A DNA stretch of 64,000 nucleotides from Gymnopus androsaceus JB14 (GCA_009733575.1 ML769418.1:273498-337497), one strand, 5' to 3'; positions 1 to 11,636 are shown, counted from the stretch's first letter. The notes: generated by a model from the letters alone, not told the origin. Program-made: numbers and translations.

Positions 1-891
1 AATGACACATGAGTTTTCTTCAAGAGTGACCTGTAATCCCTCAATTTCCTTCAGATACTTCTTCTTTTCGTCTCTAGCTTTCCTTTGCAACGCTTTCTTC
101 TCCCTCTTTGAATCAATTCCAAGACTATGCAATTCCTTCAAAGATTTACCGCGACTTGAGCGATGCCGGGCTACACTGGACATGAGATTCGAGTTCTGGG
201 CTTTAAGAGTGTCGATCGAGGCTAGGAGAGTGATTTTTTCGAATGAAAGTGCATCAGCAAAAAGGGGTTAAACCTATGATGACCTAGGGAACCCAGGCTA
301 CCCTGGTCACCCTGGTCACCCTGATCACCTTGGGTCTTCCAGGCTACCCCAGGCTACCTTAGGCTACCTCTGGTTACCTCAGGTTCCTCAGGTTAGCTCA
401 GGCTTACTCAGGTTTACTCAGGTTTACTCAGGTTGCCTCAAATTCCCAAGGTTTATCCCTAAATCCTAGGCAACCTAGGTGACCTCAAAGAAACTGAGGC
501 AGTCTAGGCAACCTAGGTGGCCTAGGAGACCTAGGTATCCTTAGGTTCCCTTAAGTCTCTTTAAGTCATTGTGGGTCAACCTAAAGTCAGTCCTGGGCCC
601 AGACCATTTTTCCTGATGTGATGAGATCTTGGATTCCTGAACCTCTGCATCCTCTGGTGCCTTCGAAACCGTTTCCTTCAGGCCATCTATCTCCTGGACC
701 TTTCCTTCAAGCTCGGACTTCAAAGATGCGATGCTAGCCTTGTTCCTGGTATTAGAACGCGTGGAAGTTGAGGTATTAGTAGTTTCAGAAAAGATTAGAG
801 GGACAGGATTTTCGTCAGGTTGATCTTTGGCATTAGAGGCATGTAAAGCCTTTAGTTGAGCGATTTTGGCAGGAGATTTTCGTCCAGGCAT
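1..891 (-). pseudogene. Coiled-coil protein of repeat-associated type, split by a short-repeat array; runs off left edge
   Basis: The reverse strand opens with an ATG at 891 and encodes 116 residues beginning MPGRKSPAKIAQLKAL, with a Ser/Thr-rich stretch and then a heptad-like region (SLKSELEGKVQEIDGLKE). The frame stops at 541. After a 250-base repeat array, a second reverse-strand stretch (about 270 to 1) is again coiled coil and rich in Lys/Glu (for example KKYLKEIEGLQVTLEE). It has no stop before the window edge. The two halves look like parts of one protein of a coiled-coil family that I associate with repeat-rich regions of Agaricomycete genomes; the function is unknown. A splice across the array is conceivable, but the donor near 578 is weak. 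It could be an intact gene with a repeat-filled intron or a broken copy. Confidence 0.5.
283..545. repeat. Degenerate tandem array of about 10-base CCTAGGY/CCTGG units
   Basis: Short units such as ctaccccagg, taccttaggc, taccctggtc and cctaggcaac recur about every 10 bases through this stretch, with many CCTAGG palindromes. The units drift gradually from CCTGGTCACC-like on the left to CTCAGGTTTA-like in the middle and CCTAGGYNAC-like on the right, as expected of an expanding and mutating minisatellite. The array sits between the two halves of a coiled-coil reading frame on the reverse strand. Confidence 0.75.
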
Positions 892-1383
892 GGTTTAAGG
901 TCCAAGAAAGGGTATAAGAATAAGAAAGAGACTAGGACGCAGTCCGACGACGCAAATCGACGCGTCGTAGTTAGAAGCCTAAGCGTGAGAATAAGTGCAC
1001 ACAGTGATTTTGGCCTGCAGAATCTGCGCAGTCTTAGTTCACAGCTACCTTGCATTTACTACAAAATTGAATTGGCCAAAGGATAATGAATTGCTTCTCG
1101 TTTCTGTATTTCAAGTCCTTTTTCTAAAAAAAACATTACTTATAATGCTACAGGTAGTTTTGGTACCAGTTTGCTACACAACTTGCCTCATATTAATTTG
1201 ATTAAAATTTCAGCTTGAAATATAGGATCAGATTGATTTATCATGATTTAACGGATACTTTCTACAATATTTTTACAATGGGTTATGGAGATTAAGTCTA
1301 GTACGAGCGAGAGCTACAGTGGGAACATGGCTTTGGCTGGGAACAAACAAAGCCAAAGCTGCCGTTTTCTTCAGTGGTTATGC
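892..1383. other. Gene-poor stretch
   Basis: Only overlapping short frames are seen here, none with recognisable protein features. The bases upstream of the ATG at 891 are purine-rich and could hold its promoter, but no clear TATA box is visible. A palindrome around cgacgcgtcg lies near 957-966. Confidence 0.4.
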
Positions 1384-2692
1384 GGGACCCCGGATAATAC
1401 CGCTTCAGCTCTGATCCCAAAAGGCCGGATTTTGGCCAAATTTGGAGGTAATGTATCATGCCAAAGGCCGAATTTCAGCCCTTTTCGGATGGCAGGTCTA
1501 GTGTAAAGAAAGGCCGAAAAAGACCGATCCGAGACCAGGTTTGATCCAAAAGGGCCAAATTCTGGGCCAAATTCTTGGATTTTTGGAGTGATCAGGGAGG
1601 AAGTTCAGAGGACTCGTACTACTTGTATTGGCACAATAATGTATCTCAGAAGTTATGTTTCTCGAGAGATAGTTCGCTGAAAACCCAAAGCCACCAACGC
1701 CACATCACGCATAATGATCTTCGAAGATCCTCGGATGATGAAGGGCCAGATAAAGCTCAGACGGGTACCAGTGCTAAGTCGGCAGGTCGAAATTGGTACC
1801 AGAGTCTGGAGAAGAATCCCTCTTTTTGATTTACTGATGCTGGTCTATCGACCTTTAGCCCCCTAAAGCCTGGCTCATGGGTGGTAGTCGTTGTACAAGA
1901 CAAGATATGGGTTGGTCAAGGTTTGCATTATTCTCTGATTAATCTTTCCGGCACGTTTACGAGTCTTTATAGTCCAAGCAATCTACCATAAGGGAGGGGG
2001 AAAAATGGCAACTCACAACTTTTCACCACTCTCCACTAACATCACCTCGATCTCCCGTTTGGTTGTTCAGTTGTACGTGGATGTTGGCTCATTCCTTACG
2101 CCGCAGGTTGCATCACTTCCAAATGTTTCCCGTACCGTTCCATCCTTTGTAATTCTGCATTCCGGGAAAGTTGTGACCCTTCTCGACCCATTGCTACCTA
2201 AAGCCTCGTGCATGGTAAATGCTGATGTCAAAGCCATCCCGGGAACGGTCGAGCTCATTCCTGGGTTATATATGGTTCCATCACCTCCTCCTTTGGAAAA
2301 GTACCTGCGATCCCTGGAGCCTTCCCACTCAACAATCATCGACATTGTGAAGAAAATTCTCGCAGATGAATCCCGTCGTGGAAAGCGTAAGGGAGATGAT
2401 GAGGTAGAGGAAGAGGACTTATTGCCGGTGACCAAGCGCTCCCATGTTTGAATCTCTGTAAATATCTACTTAGAATTGCAGAAATTGTAGTCCAAATAGT
2501 CCAAAATGGGCTGGAAACGCTTAAACGGCGGAAAACAAACTTATTAGAGGTATGATGCCCAAAAGGGCCGAAAATGGAAAATTTCGGAGCAGGTATGGTG
2601 CAAAAGGCCGGATTTCGTCCAAATCGGGCCAAATTAAAAGGCCGAATTTCGACCATTCGGGATCAGAGCTCAAGCGGTATTATCCGGGGTCC
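1384..2692. mobile_element. Putative non-autonomous element bounded by a near-perfect 34-base inverted repeat
   Basis: Bases 1385-1418 and the reverse complement of 2659-2692 match at 33 of 34 positions by eye. Inside each end are further GGCC-rich palindromic stretches (aaaggccgga, ggccaaat) that are similar but more diverged between the two ends. The interior of about 1.2 kb holds a single 148-codon frame and no recognisable transposase. The arrangement fits a MITE-like or deletion-derivative element, or an inverted duplication. Target-site duplications were not identified, so the true ends may lie outside these repeats. Confidence 0.45.
2005..2451 (+). CDS. Hypothetical protein inside the inverted-repeat pair
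   Basis: This is an uninterrupted 148-codon frame with an ATG preceded by a purine-rich stretch (agggaggggg). I do not recognise the product. The N-terminal half is mixed hydrophobic without a clear membrane helix. The C-terminus is charged and ends in a nuclear-localisation-like stretch (SRRGKRKGDDEVEEEDL followed by TKRSHV). It may be a fragment of a longer repeat-encoded protein, because the frame sits between inverted repeats and has no matching neighbour. The opposite strand carries an overlapping 122-codon frame that I treat as a shadow. Confidence 0.3.
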   Translation: MATHNFSPLSTNITSISRLVVQLYVDVGSFLTPQVASLPNVSRTVPSFVILHSGKVVTLLDPLLPKASCMVNADVKAIPGTVELIPGLYMVPSPPPLEKYLRSLEPSHSTIIDIVKKILADESRRGKRKGDDEVEEEDLLPVTKRSHV

Positions 2693-3891
2693 TGGTTATG
2701 CCGACCCCCATTGGAATCCAAGCGATATCCAAGCAGGTCAAAGCGGCTAAACGTCCCACGTCGTCGAATGTCAAAGCTCGGCCCAAGCAATGGCTCAAGT
2801 CAATTTCTAAATCTGATTATGAATCTTCATGGTTTTATTGTGCTTAAGGATGCTCGAAAGATGTTGGCTGACGGGGACATTCGCCAAAAGAAGATGGTGA
2901 TGATGACCGCCCTGTATTGAAAAGCATTGCACTACGAGGCTTCTAGTTTTCGACCGTCAACCTGTACTGTAGAGGCACTGGTTTAGGCTAGTGGGCGTGG
3001 AAAGAGATCTAGAAGGAGCGCGCGGAAAAAGCCGTTTATTCGGTCGTTATACATTTGACTTTTCTTTTGTTCTTCCATGCAACTCATTCTAGATCGCCGC
3101 AATGTCAATTCTACTCGATTTTTCATCCTCCATTAGATCTGCAACGTCGAACTCACTAGATACGCTGCGAAAATTGAAATCCGCTTGATAGGAGATTCAC
3201 AGTTGTGTAAAGGACAGAAATATGATTTCCTGAGATCTGGCCATTTCTGAAATCAGTATGTGCTAAATTCCTTTTCTTAAAACAAGTCTTGAAGGTACCG
3301 GTTTTCCAGTTCGAACTCTGCAAAAGCTGAGCCTTGAGCTGCAAGTGACGGTCAATGCTACTTATAGATGGACTGTAACTCTTCGGAATTAAAGGAGGAA
3401 TCTTACGGAAGCTTCTCGCACTAGTGAACTCTAATCATATATGAATGCATGGCTTTCATGATAACTCGTACAGTGCGTCGCATCTCAACAGGTTGTATCC
3501 GAGAGTTGCTCGCTCCACAATTCAAGCAGTATTCTCTCTCAAAGTCGATCTCTTGGTTGTCTGAGGAACGATACGAACCTATTTTTCCAGCAAACTGCTG
3601 GGCCCATTTCGACAATTGTACTAACATCAGATCCTGCAAAAGACCTTGACGCAATTTTATGGCCAGGAAGGCCCATTTCGGTAATTTTCCGTTCTTGACC
3701 TGCGATGGATACCTTATTGTTCGCTGCTTTTAGGTCAACAGCCATGCTTGTATTCCATTGTGGCCCAATTGTGGCAACACGGACGCAATCACGTTTCGCT
3801 TATAATTATGGCCCAGTCGTGTTTGTCTTATAACTCGTACTTGAACCTTCACTTCACTGCCCTGTCTTCATGACGAACACCTTGTTCAGAC
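2693..3891. other. Intergenic stretch with no supported gene
   Basis: Short frames on both strands were inspected, including reverse frames at 3421-3745 that contain a CLNCG pair of cysteines, but none resembles a family I know. The region may contain old repeat debris. Near 3770-3840 the motif tggcccagtcgtg/tggcccaattgtgg occurs twice. Confidence 0.35.
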
Positions 3892-5579
3892 ATGAATTCT
3901 ACACTTTCTCCTCCTCCTACAGCCTTGTTGTTGTCTCCAGCCTTAAAAGTCGAAGAAGAACGGTCTACCCTCGCTTCTACAGATGAGGGCTCCGAGGAGT
4001 CATCCCCTGAGTCTGTCGACAAAACCGAACTCCAGCAAGCCAACCCACCTTCTTCTCCTTCTCCTTCAGCCTCGTTGTCCCCCCCAGTCGTAGTACTCGA
4101 GGAAGAAGAGCCCGTCCTGGATTGTGGCGCTTCTGTGGGGAAGAAGACGAGCTCTCCGAGGATTCCTCATCCTCATCCTCCGAGTCCATCCACAACACCA
4201 AATCGCGACGAGTAATTTTTGATGCTAGCGCCGATGGTGATTTCGACGACCGACGAGTCAAAAATCCTTCATTTATTCGATATCCACCTTTGCATGCGCG
4301 TTCTGGTCAACCACCAAGGCGTATAAAAAGCTTGCCTAGGGTGCCGCCTTCGAAGCGTCCCGGTGCCGTTTCTATTCAACTGCCCGTTTATCTTCCTGAG
4401 CCCCCTAGTCCTTCGCCTCCTTTGACTCCTCCTGGTCCTCCTCCCTGCTGCGCTAATCCGCCCAAACCCGACGACTACGCTTGGGATCCCATAATGACTC
4501 CTACGCGCTTCATCCACAAAGGGGTCCTCTCTGCGGAGAACATCAGGCGCACAGGGATCAGCGTTGCTTTATCGTCGCAGAAGCCAGAGGAGGAAGATTC
4601 CAGGTCGCAGGATGGTGACGATGAAGATGAGGAGGATGACGGCGACGAGGAAGAAGAAAAACCGAAGCGCCGAGAGGTTAAACTTCGTTCGCTATCTCCA
4701 TTTCCTTGCGTGATTCCTCCTACTCCCACTCGCAGACGCCAGTCACACATGATCCTCGATGACACGTCGGACCCTGATGCGTTCAGAGGCTTTAGAAGCA
4801 CGAGGAAGCGTTTGGGGCCGGCCGTCCAGGTTGACTCTCCTGAATCATCTTCCGACAGTGGCAACAAGGAGCAAGAGAATGTACAGAAACTGGAGCAGGA
4901 GCAGGAGAATGCTGGGGTCGACGATGTGGTGGAGAAGGCGGATGCAAAGCAGGAACAAGAGGAGCAGGAGCATGATGCGAGGAAGGAACAGGAGATTGCG
5001 GATGTCAACAAGGAGCAGGAGCATGATGCGGGGAAGGAGCAGGAGATTGCGGATGTCAACGAGGAGCAGGATCATCATGCGGAGAAGGAGGCTGACTCGG
5101 AGCAGGAGCCAGAGAATGCTGAGGACGAAGACGACGAGGAGGAACAGCAGGAAACTGGGTCTTCCGCAGAGCAAGTCAACGTCCTTCCTCTTCCTCTTTC
5201 TCCCTTCCCTTCCCCTCCCCCATCTACGAAGGGCCGAAAACAACCCATCATTATGGACGACGACTCGGACCCAGACGCATTTGGTAATTTCATTCGACGT
5301 CGGCGTGAACGTCCCATGAACCCCAGGTTCACCAATGCTGTTCCAACTGTCCGTAAACGATCACTTACCGCGGCCGAGCAACTTGCCATTGAGACAGGTC
5401 CGTCCGGCTTTATCTCTCGATCCAAACTTCCCGTACAGGATAAGATTCAAACTTGGATACCCGGCAGACCTGAATCTCTAAACATATCTGAATCCGAACC
5501 TGGGCCGCTCGTATGGGGCGAAGAATCCAACAAGGATGAGGAGGAGGAGGCTGGAGTTCATTCGGATGGGTCTGATTGA
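3892..5579 (+). CDS. Acidic low-complexity protein with repeated DSDPDAF boxes
   Basis: The ATG at 3892 opens a Ser/Pro/Glu-rich frame. The coding potential then moves to another frame, open to the stop at 5577-5579, so either an intron whose length is 2 modulo 3 (4090-4160 fits, phase 0) or a frameshift is needed. The long part has a poly-Ser tract, Pro-rich segments, an acidic block (about 4610-4665) and a Glu/Gln-rich tandem repeat (EQEIADVNKEQEHDAGK and variants, 4960-5090). A box reading ILDDTSDPDAF at about 4750 recurs as IMDDDSDPDAF at about 5252. Each is preceded by LSPFP..PP and followed by a basic run, with a weaker third version near 4215 (VIFDASADGDF). It is probably a disordered nuclear protein. 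No enzymatic domain is visible and the function is unknown. Confidence 0.6.
4960..5090 (+). repeat. In-frame Glu/Gln-rich tandem repeat
   Basis: Units coding for about 13-15 residues (EQEIADVN followed by KEQEHDAGK or EEQDHHAEK) are repeated two to three times, with bases such as ggagcaggagattgcggatg recurring. This is a coding minisatellite within the acidic protein and is likely to vary in length between strains. Confidence 0.7.
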
Positions 5580-6295
5580 AGCTATATATGGATTTCAATG
5601 GATTTCAATGGATTGGATTGTAATCGTATCTCGTTTCTGTTTCTTTTACCTAGGAGTCTAGGATATCATGCCACACATACTACTTGGATGTTTTCCATCT
5701 CGTACCTTCAATCGGAATAAGACCGCTTGTACATTTAGGTTGCGCATTAAATTTTTCAATCCATCATTACACTGTGCATCGACATGATTAGCGTTGGATC
5801 TGCGGCCGTGACGTGATAGACTGATGAGGTGACCAGCAGCTTTCTTGTGGTTTCTGAGAAGTCCATTAGGCAATGAAGTTCTGATATAGGGAGGAAAGAG
5901 GTCGTCGACGTTAAAGCCTTGTAAGCGCTCGGCTAACTCCTTCTGTTCCGAATTACGATCATCAACGCCTCAAAGGACGCGTGGGACCGACACAATACTG
6001 CACCTTCTGGCACCAGCTCAACTCTCACTGAAATCTCAAAATGTTCTGAGGACAGTCTTTAAGATAATAGGTAGCTGTTCTGAGGCTCCCGGATAAGAAT
6101 TGAACAAGTTTTTCTATACCGACATTTTGATTCGCATGGGAAATGACCTGGCAAAGGTAACGTTAGAACTTCATTTGATATGCGCCCCCAGCTGTGTTTG
6201 ACTTGTGATGGACGCGGTAGCTCGTCCGTGTATATCAGCAGTCTTCCTGGGGGATTGAGACTACATGTATCTAAAGTATTCTACAACTTCCCTTA
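5580..6295. other. Intergenic stretch
   Basis: A short tandem duplication of tggatttcaa lies just after the stop codon of the acidic-protein gene (5588-5612). No gene is supported in the rest. The last 60 bases may hold further decayed exons of the sugar-transporter relic that follows. Confidence 0.4.
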
Positions 6296-7215
6296 TGTCA
6301 GTTGCTCGTGTCTGATTAACGAGCTTGCACATCCTCGTCTTAGAGGGTAAGTACACAATTTATTATTCTCCTTTGCATTCTCATACATCCGCCCGGCTCA
6401 AGGATATCAGCCGCCCTCTTCACGACAACTTACCAATCTGGGAATCCTCGGACTGGTCATGGCGTCTTCCAGCACTCCTTCAGGCCTTCGGACCTCTCAT
6501 CCTCGTATCGCTACTAGTGCCAGAGTCTCCCCGGTTTCTCCTCAGTAAATTTCAAGGGGAACAGGCGTTGGATATTCTTGCAAAGTTTTATGCTAATGGA
6601 GATCATGAGGACGAACTGGTGCAGCGGGAGTTTCAGCAGATGCAGAGGATGAACGAGTGTTCAATCTTTGAGATGGCAAATACCTCCAGATATGAACGGG
6701 GTTTCTGATTCCAACGGATCGCAGCATGATGGGAAGGTAAGCGGATATCGGACCAGCTAGCATGGTATTTTAACTACAATCATTTTAAGAGCACCGCAGC
6801 GGGAGTAGGTAATCTTACTTGTAATAACGAGTCCGGATGCGACCACAAACACGATCGCCGCCGATTTGCAGGAGTAGCAATAAAACTGCTCCAACTCCCG
6901 GACTTGTTCAACCGTTCTTTCTGGATATGTTCAGAGAGCTGCTGTCAATGGAGCACTTGGTGCCTTTCTGAACCCGATTGGATTGAAATCGTTGCAGGTA
7001 GACATAGCAATTTGACAATCGAGTCTTCTGTTTGACCAGCTTCAACAGTGGCAATTTTATTTTGTGTTTCTAGCGATTCAGATTATGTACTTGTTTCTTA
7101 TCTGGTGGTTTTTCATCGAGACAAAGTTCGCATCAAATCACTTGAGCCTTTTTTCGAATTCTAACTTTGTAACATCTAGGGGCCACACTATCGAGCAAGT
7201 GAGTGTACTTTTTGA
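6296..7215 (+). pseudogene. Relic of an MFS sugar transporter (hexose/lactose permease type)
   Basis: Conserved pieces of a fungal sugar porter are found in order. LINELAHPRLRG (about 6313-6348) is the loop motif preceding a GT donor. Next comes a long exon with DWSWRLPALLQAF and LVPESPRFLLSKF (6452-6560), followed by the LAKFYANGDHEDELVQREF region that leads into the central cytoplasmic loop. The expected helices 7-10 are missing or unreadable between 6715 and 6940. Weak matches to the last helices (NPIGLKSLQ, WQFYFVF, FFIETK, RGHTIEQ) appear in changing frames to about 7200. The first helices upstream are not detectable. Stops, deletions and frame changes mark a dead gene. It lies next to an intact OPT transporter but is unrelated to it. 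Confidence 0.75.
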
Positions 7216-8036
7216 TCAACATGAAGGAATCGTGCCTCTATGACTTGATAGCGAGTCGGAGGAGAAGGTATGTCCCATATCCTTCTTGAGCACAGATGCT
7301 CTTAATTTGAGTGTACTGCATTAGTGATAGTCTTCCTGTTCCGTTATGTTAAGCGGAGGTGTCAATCTTCTATGCGAACAATTAGATTATTTTTTAGCCC
7401 GAAATGTCGCATTCCGGCAAGAAGAGGTCAATACCCCTCGAGAAGGTCGACTAGAACCTCAAGCTAATTTCAAGCCGAAGAGGCCTCTTTCAACAAGGAA
7501 GAGCATTATTGATAAAGGAAATAAGTCAAGAGTAAAAATTCGAAGTTCGAAGTTGAAGAACGCAAATTAAAGTCGTAAAGTGAACATGAACCGCGGTTGA
7601 TACGTTGATAACCGGCATTTCTCCGACTTACCAGAGCGTCCATCGTCCCAAATTTTACCCAAGCCATAATGTTAGGCAGCCACTGAGCTCTAGCGACAGT
7701 GACTCAAACCTCTGACTTTGTCCATCAACTCGGTATAGATTTCGCCTATCTATCAACATCTCAAATTTCGCAGTGGACTGAATGAGTACTCACGATTGAC
7801 AGCTTTCCAACTCAACTCCACAATGAAACCCAATCTTCTGCCAACATGTCATGATTTGGACCCATCGTCCTCAGTTCCTTGTAGTTCTGTACTTCCAGCT
7901 CAAGCGGTGCAGCATTGCCTTTCCACATCACAACCTGAATGAGATCCTTCCAACTAGGAAGTGTCCTCCAGATTACATAGTTCATATCGCTTCGCAAAGT
8001 ATTTCAGTGTATAATGTACAAAATATCATAAAATCG
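7216..8036. other. Intergenic stretch downstream of the OPT gene
   Basis: A 74-codon plus-strand frame at 7346-7570 ends in a basic run and has no recognisable domain. The reverse-strand frame at 7812-7997 is most likely 3' untranslated sequence of the OPT gene. No RNA gene was recognised. Confidence 0.4.
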
Positions 8037-11000
8037 CTAGTCAGGAAGCATACATCGGTCCACAGACAAATTCTCGGGATTTCCCCACCTTGAATGCAAG
8101 ATCATGTTAGCTTCAAGCTCAAACAGTGCGCGGAACCTCTTACCAGTACGGGAATGCCACATCGTTTCCACTCGCTCCAAATACCGCGAAACTGAGTATG
8201 AATAGAATGACCTGACTTCCCCCATCCAACGCTGCGAATAAAAGGTACCGGTTAGACAGACGTGTACAAACCAATGAACAAACCGAATCTCACCTGCCGA
8301 TAACAAATAGTTGTACTTTGAATAATGTAAGTAACACTCCTGACATTAGGATTAGCCACACATACCTTGGCGAACCATCTTGGCCGGCGGGTCCTAAGCC
8401 ACCACTGGGAAGCAAATCCTATCACAACGCAACTCCACCATTGACCGTTTACAGAGTAAGGTAGGCTAAACGCATCAGAACCTATCAGCTTCAACTCGTT
8501 CTAAGTCATGTTGAGTACTTACTATCCAATGTACAACAGGATGATAGGAAAGTTGAGATACTTCATAGTACGGTTGATCAAGCCGCCTTGCTTTGTGTAC
8601 TTGTAAACGACCCAGAAAGGGATTGGTATGAATATACCAATGAACCTAGTAGTAAATTAGGTCAAGTAAAAAACATTATTTTTAGAACGTACATAGCAAA
8701 GGGAATTATCCAATAACCCGATGGCTTTCCAAAGGTGAAGAGCTCTTTACCCAGCGCGCCCATAGCGACAGACGCAGAGTTGGTACCTTGAATGATCCAC
8801 CCACTCCACTAAATCGTATCAAATTGAGTGTCAAGAATGAAGGCAAAGAGTAACATGCTTACAATACGCGTCCCTGTAGGATCCTGGAGCACTGCTCGAT
8901 TTGCATCCACGATCGTTATCATCACTGTACGCCGTCGTTATTGATTGCAATACGGTTGAAACTTGGAATACATACTCGTGTAGTTGAAAATGGATCCAAC
9001 GATTGAGCCTAGCATCTGTGCTCCGAAGGTGATTCTCGGAGGAATTTTGGTGTACTGTCCAAGCTTCAAGTCTATAGCAAAGATAAAACAATGAGAATCG
9101 TTTACATATGGATTCGCGATCTTACCTTGAAGCAAGTATAGTGTCTGGAACGCAGTGGCATTGCCGTACAAGCTAGCATACATCACAGAAATGGGCTGTC
9201 CGGGCAATATGAAGGCAGCGATAATTTGAACCGCATATTTGATGGAGATGTTGAACCCAGTGGTTGCGGTGACTGCAATCCTATCAGGAGACTTGATAGA
9301 AACAGATAATTCAGATTGCTTACTGAAGCCCAACACAATAGACATGACAAACGCGAAGACTAAAACCATTAACGCCTGAACTGAGGTTAAAAAACAAACC
9401 TACATGTGAAGAGGATCACTGCCCAAGCTGGAATCAACGTTGTAGTAGCGGCATAACTTGTACCGATGGATATAGCAAGAGAGACGACCAAGAGAGCACC
9501 GTAAACCCACTGCGGAACTTCAGCTGGAGCAATCAATCAAAAATGAGCTTGTGACAAAATTTATATAGAGGATAAGTTTACGGTATTTCAACATCGCTGG
9601 GAATAAGATCAGTGCATCAGTCCAAATTCCTGCAATGAGGATGCGAACCTTGGTAATGGGGATCATCTACGTCTGCAGGACCACTCTTGAAAATTTGCAA
9701 TTTGCCAAAGGCTAGAAAGCGTGCCGATCAGCAAAGTGAAGACGAGGACACAAAGGCAAACACACCTTTGGTGAGCTCAGGCCAATGCCACAGCAACATC
9801 GTCGTGACAGCAGCACCGATAGAAAGATTGTAGCAAAGCTGTGATACAGCGTACGTCGTCGTGTATCTGGGTAATCCGACAATTGCTAGAGCTGTCTCGT
9901 TGAGACGATAATCCGAAGTGATGACGGCGTCCTGGTCATATGTGCTCCCGTTGGAACTGAAAAGCGAGGTTGACATCCACAGGATATCACGTCCGTTGAA
10001 CACATTATTGTAGTAGCAGGCAGTCAGGACGATGTATCCCAGAGCCATTCCGACTGCCAATAATTGTAAGTAGATGAGTTAAGAAATCATTTGATAAGCT
10101 CACTGTAAGAGTTGACCTCTAACGAAACAAAACGTCAATGGAGGGATAATAAGATTGTAAGAAAACCTACGAGTCTGCAAGGGCCAGACAAGGGGAGTGC
10201 CCTGGTTAAGAGTTGTGAGTGCCCATTCCCGCCATTATTCAAGAAATTGCAAACTTGTGTTATTAGTGTCCAGCTTGTTGAAAAAGAGAAGAGTCCAATC
10301 CCCTCATTACTGGATCCAGCACCAAAGAGATTCCGCACAAAAGCATGTCGTCCGTTATCGGCCAAGCATATAATAGAGATCGCAGTGAGCACTTGAAGTT
10401 ATCTGAAATCAGTACAAACATGCAGAATAAAGCATTCGTGGCATACAAGGAAACGGGTATTGTGGGATCTGTAGTATATGTCAGAGTCAAACAGCAGTAG
10501 ATGACTTGCTAGACGGACCCATTCCCAACAGAATATAGCCGCGAACTGGGAAGGATTACTTTAAGGGGTATTCTCGACCAGTAGAACCAGCGGAATAACG
10601 CACTACAATCCAAAAGAACTTTCGTCTTTTAGCGTTCAGCGCTCCCCCGAAGTGCAAACTTTGGAGCAAATTTACGACGGAAATGTACGTGGGATAGAAG
10701 GCACTGGATGCAATGGTCAATAAGATCCAACTAGACGTGCTGGGGTACATACTAGGTTGGATAAACGAGAAGTGCTCTTACTGAAAACGAATAGATTAGC
10801 CTGAGTTTGACGAGAGTTCAAGACGACCTACGTATTCCTGCAAATCCATAGCCTAGCATCTGCGTAGCAAAGATCTGGAAAATTGCGACGCCCGTATTCA
10901 GACGAATATCATAGAAGAGGTCTACATTATATTCGTCAATTCATATCCTCAAGGTGGGAATCACACGTACTCATGGCAGCAATGACTTCCATTGCAAGGG

Positions 11001-11636
11001 AAACGTTGGCAGCTGTGGAAGCCATAATCACAATTGCGGTGTGTTCTCTGAAAATAAGCGTGAATGAGTATACGCAGCTGAGCTTCTTGAGACATACTTG
11101 ATGTTAAAAGGCCCTGGATTGAGAATACGCCAATGACCATGAGACGGAAGAGCTTTGGGACTTCTAATGAGGCATATCGTAGGGAAATCGTGAAGATAGC
11201 CTACCTGCCATCGCAGTTCCAAGCACATATGCGATGATGAGACAGAAAAGCTGGGAAACAGTCGCGTTCTGTGGTTTGAACGTGTATATCGTGCCCAAGA
11301 CTGCAGAGAAAGCACTCAGTCCGACTCCGAGGAGAACAGAACGCACAGTGACAGCGGAAGCGTCAGGGTCATCCTGCATAGAAACGACCTATGAGAGTTG
11401 AAGTCAGACTAAGTCATTCGCATATTAAGCACTGTCGAGTATACCTTGAGTGCTACTTCCTCTGCGTGGTGGATGACCTCGTCCAAGGCCCCCTCAGATT
11501 CATCATCTCCAACAATTGGACTCTCGAACAAGACATTGTCCTTCTCCGAGAAGGAATCCAATTTCTCGATAGAAGTGAATTCTACGCGAGACCCAGATTT
11601 CTCGAATGTGGGGATTGCGTCTGCTTCGGATGCCAT
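8037..11636 (-). CDS. OPT-family oligopeptide transporter
   Basis: This is a proton-coupled importer of small peptides in the plasma membrane. The start at 11636 gives a soluble acidic N-terminus (MASEADAIPTFEKSG). The first intron is 11374-11444, and the frame resumes with DDPDASAVTVRSVLLGVGL. About 15-20 short exons follow on the reverse strand. Family landmarks in order are VSQLFCLIIAYVLG; LHFGGALNAKRRKFF followed by FAAIFCWEW; VGLPRYTTTYA with LLWHWPEL (about 9770-9890); LKLGQYTKIPPR with MLGSIVGSIFNY (about 8980-9080); the late VNGQWWSCVVIGF and YNYLLSA helices; and a C-terminus of ALDGGSQVILF, WGNPENL and a stop at 8037-8039. Splice sites restore the frame wherever I checked, so the gene looks intact. 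Its neighbours are a secreted ureohydrolase and a secreted peptidase, which suits peptide-nitrogen uptake. Exact exon borders were not all resolved. Confidence 0.88.

Noticed and set aside
283..545. CRISPR-like or telomeric interpretation of the short-unit array
   Set aside because: Units are about 10 bases and degenerate, with no constant repeats and spacers, and do not match TTAGGG telomere units; the context is eukaryotic.
3421..3745. Reverse-strand frames with CLNCG cysteine pair
   Set aside because: Too short, with no second metal-binding pair and no similarity that I can name.
4475..5059. Long reverse-strand frame (194 codons) opposite the acidic protein
   Set aside because: Its Ser/Cys runs are the antisense image of the Glu/Gln-rich repeat on the plus strand; no independent evidence.
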